From positions 62,001-126,000 of the forward strand of contig NZ_SNUA01000007.1 in NCBI RefSeq assembly GCF_004360225.1: a stretch of DNA of 64,000 bases, given 5' to 3'. The notes under the pieces were generated by a model that saw only the letters and a list, made by a program, of their open reading frames with translations, made no database searches and was not told the DNA's origin. Positions 25,221-36,457 of the stretch are shown here, piece after piece. The DNA comes from Alcanivorax sp. 24 (lineage in GTDB: Bacteria; Pseudomonadota; Gammaproteobacteria; Pseudomonadales; Alcanivoracaceae). Each line of letters starts with the position of its first letter. Position 1 is the stretch's first letter. Made by a program: the position numbers and the translations under genes.

Positions 25221-28200
25221 GTGGTTTCTCTGTGGCAGTTGGGCGGCCTGGCGCTGCTGTATGTGCTGATTCTGTTTATCATCGCCTGGTGGGGAGACCG
25301 GGCCGAGCGGCGTGGTCTGCGGGTGGTGAACAACCCCTGGAGTTACAGCCTGGCGCTGGGGGTATACTGCACTTCGTGGACGTTTTATGGCGCGGTTGGA
25401 GACGCCGCCCAAAGTGGCTGGACCTACCTGCCTATTTATCTGGGACCGATCATTACCGTGCTGTTCGGTGCCGCGCTGGTCTACAAACTGGTGTCGGTGG
25501 GTAAGCAGCACCACATTACCTCCATCGCCGACTTTCTCGCCGCCCGTTACGGTAAGTCCCGTCAGTTGGCGGTTCTGGTCACGTTGGTGGCGATTATCGG
25601 TGTCTTGCCCTACATCGCCTTGCAACTGAAGGCGGTGACCTTGTCGTTCGAGCATGTGCTGGGGGCGGACGTGTCGCCGCCGCTGGATACCGCTTTGGTG
25701 GTCACGGCGCTGATGGCGTTGTTCACGCTTTTGTTCGGCACCCGCCACATCGACGCCACCGAGCACCAGTCCGGATTGATGCTGGCGGTCAGTTTTGAGT
25801 CCTTCATCAAACTGGTCTCCTTTGTCATTGTCGGGCTCTTTTGCTTGTTTGGCATCTACAGCGGCCCCTTCGACTTGTGGAACCGGGTGACCGCCGACGC
25901 CGCTATCCGTGATCTGTTTGAGCCGACCCTGTTTTCCCAGGGATTCGTCACCGCGTTACTGTTGTCGATGCTGGCGATCATTTGCCTGCCCCGCCAGTTC
26001 CATGTGGGAGTGGTGGAGAACAACGATCTTCGTCATCTGCGCAGCAGTCGCTGGGTGCTACCGTTGTACCTGCTGCTGTTCGCGGTGTTCGTGTTGCCCA
26101 TCGTGGCGGCGGGTTTACAGATGCTGCCACCGGGGACCCAGGAAGACATGTTCATGCTGTCGTTGCCCATGGCCACCGGCAATCACGGGCTGTTGCTGGT
26201 GGCCTTTATTGGGGGCATCGCCGCCGCTACCGGGATGGTGATCGTTTCCACCATTGCTCTGGCGATCATGTTGACCAACGAAGTCCTGCTGCCGGCCTGG
26301 GTGCAATACCGGATCCAGGGCAAGGAGGAACTGTCCGACCTGAGCGGGCAGTTGCGTTTTCTCCGGCGTCTGAGCATCGTTCTGTTGCTGATCCTGGCGT
26401 TTCTGTTCCACACCATCATCGATCGCATTCAGGGGCTGGCGCACTTGGGGTTGATCTCCTTCGCCGCCGTGGCCCAGTTCGCGCCGGCGCTGCTGGGGGG
26501 GCTGTATTGGCACAAGGGGCACCGCAATGGCGCTTTCGTTGGCATGATCGCGGGATTCGTGATCTGGCTGTACTGCCTGCTGTTGCCACTGATGCTGCCG
26601 GATTCGGCGGTGGGCTGGCTCAACCTTCATGGCCTGATCGGGCTGGGTATATTGAGGCCCCATGCCTTGTTCGGTATTGAAGGGCTGGATCCATTGACCC
26701 ACGGCGTGTTCTGGAGCCTCAGCCTGAATCTGGCCGCCTATATTTATTTTTCCCGGCGTTCTTTCCGTGAGGCGCTGGATGAGACCCAGGCCACGCGCTT
26801 CGTCGATACCCCCACGGATTGGTGGCGGGAGAAGATGGGGCACCCGCTGATCTCCACCGCGGAATTGCTGCAAGTGTGTGAGAGAGGGTTGGGGCACCCC
26901 CGCGCGCGGACCTTGTTCTTCGATTATCTGGAGCGGCGTCAGGTGCCAGCGGATCTGCAGCTGCCGGCGCCGTTGCATCTGGTTCGCTATGTGGAGCGGT
27001 TGCTGGCCGGTGCCATGGGGGCGTCCACCGCGCGTATCGTGATGGGTTCTCTGCTGAGCAAACAGAATGTGCGCCATGATGAGATGGTGCGGATCATGGA
27101 TGAAGCGTCCCAGTTGATCCAGTTCAATCACCAACTGCTACGCACCACCATCGAGACTATCAGCCAGGGAATTTGCGTGGTGGATCGCGATCTTAACGTG
27201 GTGGCCTGGAACCAGGCCTACGTGCGGATGTTCGAGTATCCGGAGGGGCTGATCCGCCTCGGAAGGCCGATCGGAGAGGTTTATCGCTATAACGCCGGGC
27301 GCGGTTTCTATGATGGTGATGACCTGGAACAGGACGTCAACAAAAGAGTGCAGCTATTGCGTGAAGGCCATGCTCACCGCTTTGAACGGGAGCTGCCCAA
27401 TGGCGTGGTGGTGGAGGTGCGCGGTAACCCCATGGAGGGGGGCGGCTTTGTCAGTACCTATATGGACGTGACCGAACGCAAGCGGGACGAAATAGCGCTG
27501 CGGCAGATCAACGAGAACCTGGAACAGATGGTGTCCGAACGCACCCGCCGGTTATCGGAACTGAACGCCAGGCTGGAGCAAGCCAATGAAGGCAAGACCC
27601 GGTTCCTGGCGGCCGCCGGCCACGATCTGATGCAGCCGCTTAACGCGGCGCAATTGTTCGTGTCGTCCCTGGGGCAACGGCTCGGCCGGAAGGAGCAGGA
27701 TTTCGCCTACGAAACCGAAATGCTCGGTCATATCGACAGCTCGTTGCAGGCCGCGGAGCAGATTATTTCCGCCTTGCTGGAAATCAGTCGGTTGGACACC
27801 GGCACCATGCCCTCCCACCCGGCGCCGGTGAGTCTGCGGCCGTTGATGCAGCAGCTTGGACAGGAATTCGGCGTGCTGGCCAGGGATCAGGCGCTCAGCC
27901 TGCATCTGGTGGCGGCGGAGGTGGAGGTGCGGACCGATCCCACTCTGTTGCGGCGGGTGTTGCAGAATCTGTTGTCCAATGCGGTGCGCTACACCGATCG
28001 CGGCAAGGTGTTATTCGGCTGCCGCCGCGATGGCGACTGGGTTCGTATCGAAATCTGGGATACCGGACCGGGTATCCCCGAGGATCAATTGACCCAGGTG
28101 TTCCGGGAATTTCTGCGCTTGCCGCAGCAGGGCCGCCGGCAGGTGAAGGGGCTGGGGCTTGGACTGGCGATAGCCGACCGTATTTGCCGCCTGTTGGAGC

Positions 28201-28685
28201 ATCCGCTGACGGTGCGTTCCTGGCCGGACAAGGGCACCGTATTCACGGTTTCGGTGCCCCGCATCCGGTCGCAAACACCGACGGCCGCGCCGGTGGATAT
28301 CATCGAGGAACCGCAGAGGGACATTCAGGGCATGCGGGTGTTCTGTGTCGATAATGACGCCGCTTTACTGGCCAGCCTGGAAGCCTTGTTTCGTGCGTTG
28401 GGATGCGAGCCGGTGGTGGCCGGTTCGGTGGGTGAGGCGATGGAGAAGGCAAGGAGCCAGCCAGCGCCGGATCTGCTGGTGGTGGATTATCAGCTGGATC
28501 ATGGCGAGACCGGGTTTCAGGTGATCGAGGCGCTGGACTGCTATTGGGACGATGTGGTGCCGGCGGTTCTGATCACCGCCGACCGGCGGCCGGAGATCCG
28601 TACCATGGCGGAGGAAATGGGAGTGCAGTTCCTGCAGAAGCCGGTTAATCAGGATGCCTTGCTGGCGGTGCTGCGGGCGTTATAG
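25221..28685 (+). CDS. crbS: SSS-fused hybrid sensor kinase (CrbS/MxtR type)
   Basis: 1154 residues: a sodium/solute symporter-like domain (about 1-510, 12-13 membrane helices, NNPWSYSLALGVYCTSWTFYG near the start), a linker, a PAS domain (about 630-750; ISQGICVVDRDLNVVAWNQAY split), coiled coil, H-box AAAGHDLMQPLNAAQ near residue 800, HATPase (NLLSNAVRYTD, GLGLGLAIADRI), and a C-terminal receiver with LLVVDYQLDHGETG and LQKPVNQD. CbrA has a similar SSS domain but no C-terminal receiver, so CrbS/MxtR is the better match. These control acetyl-CoA synthetase and acetate uptake with a LuxR-type partner, which is convergent at 28799. Confidence 0.88.
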   Translation: MVSLWQLGGLALLYVLILFIIAWWGDRAERRGLRVVNNPWSYSLALGVYCTSWTFYGAVGDAAQSGWTYLPIYLGPIITVLFGAALVYKLVSVGKQHHITSIADFLAARYGKSRQLAVLVTLVAIIGVLPYIALQLKAVTLSFEHVLGADVSPPLDTALVVTALMALFTLLFGTRHIDATEHQSGLMLAVSFESFIKLVSFVIVGLFCLFGIYSGPFDLWNRVTADAAIRDLFEPTLFSQGFVTALLLSMLAIICLPRQFHVGVVENNDLRHLRSSRWVLPLYLLLFAVFVLPIVAAGLQMLPPGTQEDMFMLSLPMATGNHGLLLVAFIGGIAAATGMVIVSTIALAIMLTNEVLLPAWVQYRIQGKEELSDLSGQLRFLRRLSIVLLLILAFLFHTIIDRIQGLAHLGLISFAAVAQFAPALLGGLYWHKGHRNGAFVGMIAGFVIWLYCLLLPLMLPDSAVGWLNLHGLIGLGILRPHALFGIEGLDPLTHGVFWSLSLNLAAYIYFSRRSFREALDETQATRFVDTPTDWWREKMGHPLISTAELLQVCERGLGHPRARTLFFDYLERRQVPADLQLPAPLHLVRYVERLLAGAMGASTARIVMGSLLSKQNVRHDEMVRIMDEASQLIQFNHQLLRTTIETISQGICVVDRDLNVVAWNQAYVRMFEYPEGLIRLGRPIGEVYRYNAGRGFYDGDDLEQDVNKRVQLLREGHAHRFERELPNGVVVEVRGNPMEGGGFVSTYMDVTERKRDEIALRQINENLEQMVSERTRRLSELNARLEQANEGKTRFLAAAGHDLMQPLNAAQLFVSSLGQRLGRKEQDFAYETEMLGHIDSSLQAAEQIISALLEISRLDTGTMPSHPAPVSLRPLMQQLGQEFGVLARDQALSLHLVAAEVEVRTDPTLLRRVLQNLLSNAVRYTDRGKVLFGCRRDGDWVRIEIWDTGPGIPEDQLTQVFREFLRLPQQGRRQVKGLGLGLAIADRICRLLEHPLTVRSWPDKGTVFTVSVPRIRSQTPTAAPVDIIEEPQRDIQGMRVFCVDNDAALLASLEALFRALGCEPVVAGSVGEAMEKARSQPAPDLLVVDYQLDHGETGFQVIEALDCYWDDVVPAVLITADRRPEIRTMAEEMGVQFLQKPVNQDALLAVLRAL

Positions 28686-28700
28686 CGGTGGTGCATGCCG

Positions 28701-28770
28701 ATTCGCTGCCAAGGCAGCTTCCCACAGAGAGGACACAACGCCGCTGTGGGAAGCCGCCTTGGCAGCGAAT
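28701..28770. repeat. REP-type palindromic repeat (GCTGCC-AA-GGCAGC arms)
   Basis: ATTCGCTGCCAAGGCAGC and an inverse copy with one change flank TTCCCACAG/CTGTGGGAA. It sits exactly between the convergent hybrid kinase and response regulator genes and may end both transcripts. Confidence 0.85.
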
Positions 28771-28798
28771 GCCTGGGTGGTGTTGTGACGGGCCCGGG

Positions 28799-29446
28799 TC
28801 AGAGATCGCCGGGGGCATCGATGGCCAGATCCTTGAGGGCCAGCACCGCTTGAGTCCGGTTGCGAACGCCGAGTTTGCGGAAGATGGCGGTCATGTGCGC
28901 CTTGACGGTGGCTTCCGACACATCCAGTTCGTAAGCGATCACTTTGTTCTGCATGCCTTCCAGCAGCATGCCCATGACCCGGAATTGTTGCGGTGTCAGG
29001 CTGGTGATGCGCTCGCGCATGGCGGTGTAGTCGGCGAGATCCGGAGGGCGAGGCCCGCGGGCTTTTTCCGGGACCCAGCGCTCGCCGTTCATGATCCGTT
29101 CCAGCGCTTCGGTCATGGCGTCCACCGAGGCGGATTTGGGAATGAATCCGTCGGCGCCAAAGTGCAGGGCCCGTTGAATCACGGCGACCTCTTCGTTGGC
29201 GGAGATCACCGCCAGGGGCACCCGTTGATGGATATCACGCAGATAGACGAGACCGGAAAAGCCGTGCGTGCCCGGCATGTGCAGATCCAGCAGGATCAGA
29301 TCGAACACGGTTTCGTCCTGGCCCAGGCGCTCCAGCGCCGCCAGGGAATCGGCTTCGATAATACGGGCATCGGCAAAACTGCTTTCCACCGCCTGGCGCA
29401 ACGCGGCGCGAAACAGGGGGTGGTCGTCGGCGATCAGTATTTTCAT
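28799..29446 (-). CDS. crbR: LuxR/NarL-type response regulator (CrbR/ErdR type)
   Basis: 215 residues from the ATG at 29446; a longer frame to 29521 adds 25 residues ahead of the canonical MKILIADDHP start. The receiver has D7-D8 and phosphoacceptor D54 (LILLDLHMPGTHGF). The C-terminal HTH is of LuxR type (LTPQQFRVMGMLLEGMQNKV, VSEATVKAHMTAIFRKLGV). Convergent with the SSS-fused kinase, which is a strong positional hint that the two form a pair. In related systems this regulator activates acs and acetate permease genes. Confidence 0.9.
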   Translation of the reverse strand: MKILIADDHPLFRAALRQAVESSFADARIIEADSLAALERLGQDETVFDLILLDLHMPGTHGFSGLVYLRDIHQRVPLAVISANEEVAVIQRALHFGADGFIPKSASVDAMTEALERIMNGERWVPEKARGPRPPDLADYTAMRERITSLTPQQFRVMGMLLEGMQNKVIAYELDVSEATVKAHMTAIFRKLGVRNRTQAVLALKDLAIDAPGDL

Positions 29447-29604
29447 TATGGGAGCCTGCGATACTGTCGCGCCGCAGTATAACTCCCATAAGTATCGCGC
29501 GTATACGCCGGCACGCCCCACGCTCCTCCTCCTGCTCGGGGATCATGGCGTAGGGGGCAATGACGATCCGCAAGGTGATTTTCGCGGAAAAGCGCTATAG
29601 GGTT

Positions 29605-29653
29605 TTGCGTGCGCCCGCGAAGCGGGCGGCGTGTTGCGTGCAAGCGTGTCGGC
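29605..29653. repeat. CGTGTTGCGTG-family repeat downstream of ectC
   Basis: GTGCGCCCGCGAAGCGGGCGGC hairpin region followed by GTGTTGCGTGCAAGCGTGTC. The inner CGCCCGC-GAA-GCGGGCG forms a perfect 7-bp stem and may end the ect transcript, whose last stop codon is three bases away. Confidence 0.6.
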
Positions 29654-29655
29654 AG

Positions 29656-30054
29656 TCAGTCCAGGTCGGCGGGGTAAACGCCGTTTTCATCGTGGACTTC
29701 CTTGCCGCTCAGCGGCGGAGTGAAAGCGCAGGCCACCACCATATCCTCATTTTCACCGCCGTACAGATAGTGCTCGTCATGTTGGTCGAGCAGGTAAATA
29801 GTGCCGGGGGTCAATTCATAGACATCACCGCTCTCGACCAGCTCGATTTTGCCCTTGCCGGACATCACGTACACCGATTCCCAATGGTTGGCGTATTTGA
29901 TGTGGGTCTTGGTGCCCTTGAAGATGGTGGTGATATTGAAGGAGTGGCCCATGCCGTCTTCCTTCAGGGACAGCCGAACGGACTGCCAGTTACCATTTTC
30001 CGCGACCACGCGGCGTTCGGTTTTCTCGGCTTCCGCCAGAGTACGTACGATCAT
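29656..30054 (-). CDS. ectC: L-ectoine synthase
   Basis: Cyclises N-gamma-acetyl-L-2,4-diaminobutyrate to the compatible solute ectoine. 132 residues from the ATG at 30054, giving the standard MIVRTLAEAEKTER start; an upstream in-frame extension lies in leader sequence. The cupin motifs GMGHSFNITTIFKGTKTHIKY (in part) and HWESVYVMSGKGKIEL, and the LDQHDEHYL metal/substrate region, are present. It follows ectB by 65 bp. No ectD (hydroxylase) or ask gene follows, so the operon should make ectoine, not hydroxyectoine, from its own products. Confidence 0.96.
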   Translation of the reverse strand: MIVRTLAEAEKTERRVVAENGNWQSVRLSLKEDGMGHSFNITTIFKGTKTHIKYANHWESVYVMSGKGKIELVESGDVYELTPGTIYLLDQHDEHYLYGGENEDMVVACAFTPPLSGKEVHDENGVYPADLD

Positions 30055-30119
30055 TAAAGTGGCTCCAGAGTATGACAGGGGAGAAAGGCGCTCCCCCGGG
30101 CGGGGGAGCACGAGGGGGA

Positions 30120-31974
<1,855 letters not shown>

Positions 31975-31978
31975 GGTG

Positions 31979-32512
31979 TCACTTCTGGTCGGTTTGGGAA
32001 GGGGGGCGGTGGCGGCTCCGGCGTTCTTCGGTGACCGGCTGAGCGCGATCGATGGCGCCCAGATCCAGCACTGGTGACGCGTCGATGTCGCCCGCGTTCA
32101 TCATTGCGGCGACCCGTTGCAGTGAACTGAGAATCAACGTCTGCTCCCAGTCCTGAAGCTGCTCGAAACGGGCCATGAACTCCTCCTGAAGAGGGGTGGG
32201 GGCGCGTTCAAGAATGGCGGCGCCCTCGCCGGTGAGCGAGGCGTAAACGCGGCGTTTGTCCTGTTCTCCACGTTTGCGTTCGATCAGGCCCCGTTTCTCC
32301 AGGCGGTCAAGAATGGTGGTGACCGTGGCCTGGCTCACTGATACCTCATTGGCGATGTCGCCCATGGTCAATTCCCCATGGGGCTTGATCGCTTGCAATA
32401 CCAGCAGCTGAGGCGCGGTGAGACCGGCAACCTTGCTCAACTTCCGGGAGTACAAATCGGTGGCGCGAATAATCTGTCGTAACGCGATCAACACTTCGTC
32501 GTGTCTGGCCAT
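31979..32512 (-). CDS. ectR: MarR-family regulator of ectoine genes
   Basis: 177 residues from the ATG at 32512; an 18-residue upstream extension is unlikely. Winged-helix features are LTAPQLLVLQAIKPHGELTM, VSVSQATVTTILDRLEKRGL (recognition helix) and ERKRGEQDKRRVYASLT (wing). Linked EctR proteins repress ect genes in methylotrophs by binding at the promoter. The operon order ectR-ectA-ectB-ectC here implies autoregulation. The C-terminus has a basic, disordered-looking tail. Confidence 0.9.
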   Translation of the reverse strand: MARHDEVLIALRQIIRATDLYSRKLSKVAGLTAPQLLVLQAIKPHGELTMGDIANEVSVSQATVTTILDRLEKRGLIERKRGEQDKRRVYASLTGEGAAILERAPTPLQEEFMARFEQLQDWEQTLILSSLQRVAAMMNAGDIDASPVLDLGAIDRAQPVTEERRSRHRPPSQTDQK

Positions 32513-32650
32513 GTCCGTGTATTGCCTTGATAGCGAATCAATATGACTGAAAAAAGAAAAACGCAATTTCGAGTTGAAAGGGATTTTTTCGATCGGTTTC
32601 GGCTAACCAGGCGGCGAGGCCGGGACCTCCGTGGCTCAAAGTGGTAGGCT

Positions 32651-32679
32651 AGTTTAGAGATATAATATTTAGATGTCAA
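32651..32679 (-). promoter_or_regulatory. Sigma70-type promoter of the ect operon
   Basis: On the minus strand TTGACA (32679-32674) is followed after exactly 17 bases by TAAACT (32656-32651), a strong -35 and a good -10. The spacer is very A+T-rich and includes the symmetric run ATATTATAT, a candidate operator for EctR since EctR sites in other bacteria overlap this promoter. The plus strand of the same tract reads TATAAT at 32661, which could serve the divergent symporter gene. Confidence 0.75.
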
Positions 32680-32707
32680 AGTAATTGGCTGTTCGGGGAG
32701 GCGCCTG

Positions 32708-34171
32708 ATGGTTCTGGCGAGCTTCATTGGCTTCATGTTGTTGTTCCTTCTGATCGGCTTTGCTTCGGTGCTGGTGCGCTCCCGAAGCCAGGCCGATTAC
32801 CTGCTCGCCGGCTCGGGCGTGGCACCATCCCTGACCGGACTTTCCGCCGTTGCCACCAACAATTCCGGCTTCATGTTCATCGGCGTGATCGGTTACACCT
32901 ACGCTACCGGGTTGCCGGCGTTCACCATGATGGTGGGCTGGATTCTGGGCGACTGGATGGCGTCAACCCTGGTGGCCCGTCGTATCCGTGAAACCGCGGA
33001 AAAGCGGGATAGCCTGACCTTTCCGGAGTTGCTGTCCAATTGGGGCGGTGTCGAGTTCAAGGTATTGAAGACGGTGGCGGCGGTCATCGCGGTGGTGTTG
33101 CTGGGTGTCTACGCGGCGGCTCAGTTCAAGGCTGGTGGCAAGGCGTTGCACGCCCTGTTTGACTGGGACACCCGTACCGGCGCGATCATCGGCGCTGTGA
33201 TGGTGCTGTTTTACGGCTTTTCCGGCGGGCTGCGTGCCTCGATCTGGACCGATGCGGCGCAGTCGGTGGTGATGATCGTGGCCATGACGGTAATGTTGTG
33301 CACCGCCGTGTACATGGTCGGTGGTTGGGAAGCCGCCTGGACCGGGCTGCATGGTGTCTCCGATCATTTCTTCCGTTTCTTTTCCGAGGCGAGCCTGACG
33401 CTGGGGTGGCAAGGGCCGGTGCTGTTTCTGGTGGGCTGGACGTTCGCCGGTGCCGCGGTGATCGGCCAGCCCCATGTCATGGTGCGGTTCATGGCGGTGG
33501 ACAATCCCCGTTCGGTGCGCCGGGCCCGTTGTTACTACTACGCCTGGTTCATTGCCTTTTACACGCTGGCGGTGGGCGTCGGAATGATGGCCCGGCTGTT
33601 GATGGATCAAGGCGTTGTTGACCCGTCGCTGGTAATGAACGCCGGCAATCTGGACGCGGAGCTGGCGTTGCCGGTAATGGCTCAGGAGCTGTTGCCGGAT
33701 GTGGCCACCGGGCTGGTGCTGGCGGGGCTGTTCGCGGCCACCATCTCCACCGTGGATTCACTGATTCTCAGCTGCAGTGCCTGTCTGTCCCGAGACCTGA
33801 TGCCGAGCCGTTGGCACGGTTATGGCACCGCCCGTGTCATCACTCTGGTGGTGGTGGTGGCATCCCTGGGGATCGCTCTGTTCGCCAATGAGAATGTGTT
33901 TGATCTGGTGTTGTTCGCCTGGGGGATTCTCGGTGCTTCGTTCGGCAGTCTGCTGGTGGTTTATGCATTGGGTGGCCGTCCCGGTGAACCGGTGGCGGTG
34001 AGTATGGTCGTCGCCGCCACCGTGGTGGCGGTTGGCTGGCGCCTGGCGGGGCTTAATGCGACCATGTCGGAGGTTTTTCCGGCGATGGTCGCCGCCTGGC
34101 TGGTGTTCGCCATGGGGCACCTCACAGGTTTGGGTGAACGTCGCCCGTTGGAAGGTTCCCAGGGGCAGTAA
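32708..34171 (+). CDS. Sodium:solute symporter, PutP-like
   Basis: 487-residue SSS-family inner-membrane transporter with about 13 membrane segments. Landmarks are DYLLAGSGVAPSLTGLSAVATNNSG (in part), FSGGLRASIWTDAAQSVVM matching the SSS signature, GQPHVMVRFMAV, and LAGLFAATISTVDSLILSCSA with the sodium-site serines. The family includes proline and other osmolyte carriers. Because it is divergent from ect genes across a shared regulatory tract, uptake of a compatible solute such as proline or ectoine is a reasonable inference, not shown. GGGGAGG precedes the ATG. Confidence 0.9.
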   Translation: MVLASFIGFMLLFLLIGFASVLVRSRSQADYLLAGSGVAPSLTGLSAVATNNSGFMFIGVIGYTYATGLPAFTMMVGWILGDWMASTLVARRIRETAEKRDSLTFPELLSNWGGVEFKVLKTVAAVIAVVLLGVYAAAQFKAGGKALHALFDWDTRTGAIIGAVMVLFYGFSGGLRASIWTDAAQSVVMIVAMTVMLCTAVYMVGGWEAAWTGLHGVSDHFFRFFSEASLTLGWQGPVLFLVGWTFAGAAVIGQPHVMVRFMAVDNPRSVRRARCYYYAWFIAFYTLAVGVGMMARLLMDQGVVDPSLVMNAGNLDAELALPVMAQELLPDVATGLVLAGLFAATISTVDSLILSCSACLSRDLMPSRWHGYGTARVITLVVVVASLGIALFANENVFDLVLFAWGILGASFGSLLVVYALGGRPGEPVAVSMVVAATVVAVGWRLAGLNATMSEVFPAMVAAWLVFAMGHLTGLGERRPLEGSQGQ

Positions 34172-34194
34172 TCAGCAAGAGGAAGAGGTGAATC

Positions 34195-35130
34195 GTGTTC
34201 CGCAAAGCGCTGCTACAGCGGCTTGGCCGTGTTGGCGGAAAAGTCGGTGTGTTGATCGGTTGTCTGATGGTGTCGCTGGCGGTCCAGGCCCAAACCCCGC
34301 AGGCTCCGGAAGACGCACGGGAGGCGCCCCGGCCGGAGGCGCAAAGCGAGATTGAACGGGGGGCGGTAATTTCCCAGTTCCGTGAAAACTGGATTCTTGG
34401 TGAACTGCGTTCTCTCCGTCAGGACATGATGGAATACCGCAACGAGATGACCAAAGTGGTCACCGACCGGGAACTGGAGGTGGCGGATAAAGCCATGGGC
34501 TACGCCACCAATACGGTGACTTACTTCTTTTACCTGATCGCCGGTGCTGCCTCGATTCTGGCGCTGGTGGGCTGGTCCACGATCCGGGATCTCAAGGACA
34601 ACATCCGTGTTTATGCTGAGAAGGAGATGTCGCGGCTGACCGTGGAATACGAGTCGCGGCTGGCGGATCTGGAGAAGGAGCTGCGCAAGAAATCCCGCAC
34701 CATTGCCGAGAACCAGGAAGAGATCGAGCGCACCAACGAAATTCACAGCCTGTGGCTGAAGGCCTCCAAGGAGCCCAGCTACAAGGAGAAAATCGAGCTG
34801 TACGACCGCATCCTGGAATTGCGCCCGGATGATCCGGAAGCGCTGGCATGGAAGGCGGACGCCGCGCTGGAGCTGGGTGAGCAGCGTTGGGCGCTGAGTC
34901 TGTGTGACCGGGTGCTGGAGGTGGATGAAGAAAACTCCCATGCGCTCTACCAGCGCGCCTGTGCCTGGGCCGGACTGGGCGAAATCGAGAACGCCCTGCG
35001 TGATCTGGAGCAGGCGGTGAATCAATCGGACGCGCTGCGCCAGCATGCCCGGGCCGAGGAGATGTTCCAGCCGTTGCGGGATCTGCCCCGGTTTCAGGCA
35101 GTGGTCGGTGAAGAGCCGCTTGACCCATAG
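34195..35130 (+). CDS. Membrane-anchored TPR protein
   Basis: 311 residues from a GTG with AGAGGAAGAGG upstream. N-terminal signal or anchor (LIGCLMVSLAVQAQ), a second hydrophobic helix near 102-122 (TYFFYLIAGAASILALVGW), a long charged coiled coil (about 125-190; ADLEKELRKKSRTIAENQEE), then two to three TPR-like helical repeats (LELRPDDPEALAWKADAALE, VDEENSHALYQRACAWAGL). I do not know a specific function; scaffolding or envelope assembly is possible. It starts 23 bp after the symporter and is probably cotranscribed. Confidence 0.75.
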   Translation: MFRKALLQRLGRVGGKVGVLIGCLMVSLAVQAQTPQAPEDAREAPRPEAQSEIERGAVISQFRENWILGELRSLRQDMMEYRNEMTKVVTDRELEVADKAMGYATNTVTYFFYLIAGAASILALVGWSTIRDLKDNIRVYAEKEMSRLTVEYESRLADLEKELRKKSRTIAENQEEIERTNEIHSLWLKASKEPSYKEKIELYDRILELRPDDPEALAWKADAALELGEQRWALSLCDRVLEVDEENSHALYQRACAWAGLGEIENALRDLEQAVNQSDALRQHARAEEMFQPLRDLPRFQAVVGEEPLDP

Positions 35131-35160
35131 GTCGATGCTGTCGGTGTCATGAGCGAAAAC

Positions 35161-35214
35161 TGTTGGCCGGGGTGGGCCGGCGCTTCGGCCAACATAATGC
35201 CTGTATTTTTCCCT
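35161..35214 (+). terminator. Inverted repeat with T-run after the TPR gene
   Basis: TGTTGGCCG at 35161 is inverted as CGGCCAACA at 35186-35194, with further pairing inside the loop (GCCGGCGCTTCGGC), and a TATTTTTCCCTTT tract follows. This fits a terminator for the symporter-TPR unit. The remainder of the 355-bp gap to folE2 (35131-35485) shows no gene and no Zur-box-like palindrome. Confidence 0.6.
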
Positions 35215-35485
35215 TTATATTTCAAGGGGATAACCGTTCAGGTGCCAATCGGTGTCGTAATTCACCGTGCGCCGGTACGGCCATGGGCCCGTAATCAGGG
35301 CTTTTCACGGCTATTTCCACAACAGCAATAGGTCTATTTGGCTGAAGGTTTCTGCTACACTCTGCGCCCCTGAATGATTGGACGATGACAGTCGGATTGC
35401 CATCAGTGCTGATTCGTTGGGCGCCATTCTGTGTCCCGGCATCCGGTTAGCGCCATCCCGTGTTCCGTCCTTATCGGAGATTTCC

Positions 35486-36442
35486 ATGAAGCGCGAAAGT
35501 GGTGCGGATAACACCAAGGCGATGCCTGATGTGGCATCCAACTCCATGGTCGACCATAGCGGCGGCACCCTCGACTGGGTCGGCATGAGTGAAATTCACC
35601 TGCCCGCACGGGTCAGTGATACCCGGGTCGGCGAACGCCCGGTGAGTACCTCCATTCAGGCCTACGTCAATCTGGCCAATCCGGATGCCAAGGGCATTCA
35701 CATGTCGCGCCTGTATTTAATGCTGGAAGAAACCTTCGGGGATCACTCGGTGAGCCCGGCTTCCATCGAACAGCTGCTCGGCAATTTCCTGGAAACCCAT
35801 GAGGGGCTCAGCACCCGTGGTTTCGTGCAGTTCGACTTCGAGTACTCCATGCGCCGCCCGGCGCTCAAGAGCAGCTACGCCGGCTGGAAGAGCTACACCG
35901 TGAGCATCAAGGCGTCACTGGGTGAAGAAGGGCTTTGCACCGAGATGTACGTGGAAGTGCCGTACTCTTCCACCTGCCCCTGTTCCGCGGCATTGGCTCG
36001 TCAGTTGATTCAGGAAAAATTCCGCGAGGACTTTCAGTCCGGCAAGGTGGATGTGGACGAAGTGTTCGAGTGGCTCGGCACCGAGGAAGGCATTCGCGCC
36101 ACTCCCCACAGTCAGCGCAGTATCGCGCAGGTGCGGGTGCTGCTCGATAAGGCCGCTGAATCCTTCCCGATCACGGCGCTGATCGACTCCATCGAAGAGG
36201 CGCTGAAAACGCCGGTGCAGACGGCGGTCAAGCGTATTGATGAGCAGGAATTCGCGCTGCTGAATGGTCAGAATCTGATGTTCTGTGAGGATGCGGCACG
36301 CCGTCTCAAGCATGCGTTGGATCCACAACCCTGCTACCGCGACTTCTGGTTGCGGGTGAATCACCTGGAAAGTCTGCACGCCCACAATGCGGTGGCGATT
36401 GTCACCAAGGAAGTGGACGGCGGCTACCTGCCGATTCCGTGA
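35486..36442 (+). CDS. folE2: GTP cyclohydrolase FolE2 (type IB)
   Basis: Converts GTP to dihydroneopterin triphosphate, the first folate step, without the strict zinc dependence of FolE. 318 residues from the ATG at 35486 with GGAG upstream. Family markers are [27 protein letters not shown]-type segment [12 protein letters not shown], and the catalytic cysteine region [12 protein letters not shown] (C164 and C166). In many bacteria folE2 is induced under zinc limitation as a substitute for FolE. That role fits the neighbouring zinc-uptake genes, although I found no Zur-type site directly upstream. Confidence 0.95.
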   Translation: MKRESGADNTKAMPDVASNSMVDHSGGTLDWVGMSEIHLPARVSDTRVGERPVSTSIQAYVNLANPDAKGIHMSRLYLMLEETFGDHSVSPASIEQLLGNFLETHEGLSTRGFVQFDFEYSMRRPALKSSYAGWKSYTVSIKASLGEEGLCTEMYVEVPYSSTCPCSAALARQLIQEKFREDFQSGKVDVDEVFEWLGTEEGIRATPHSQRSIAQVRVLLDKAAESFPITALIDSIEEALKTPVQTAVKRIDEQEFALLNGQNLMFCEDAARRLKHALDPQPCYRDFWLRVNHLESLHAHNAVAIVTKEVDGGYLPIP

Positions 36443-36457
36443 CGCTGACGTTCTGAC

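Noticed and set aside
25221-28685. CbrA as the identity of the SSS-fused kinase
   Set aside because: A C-terminal receiver domain and a LuxR-type, not NtrC-type, neighbour fit CrbS/MxtR better.
35131-35485. A Zur box directly upstream of folE2
   Set aside because: No TGTTATA-type inverted repeat is present; the visible palindrome TGTTGGCCG/CGGCCAACA is terminator-like.
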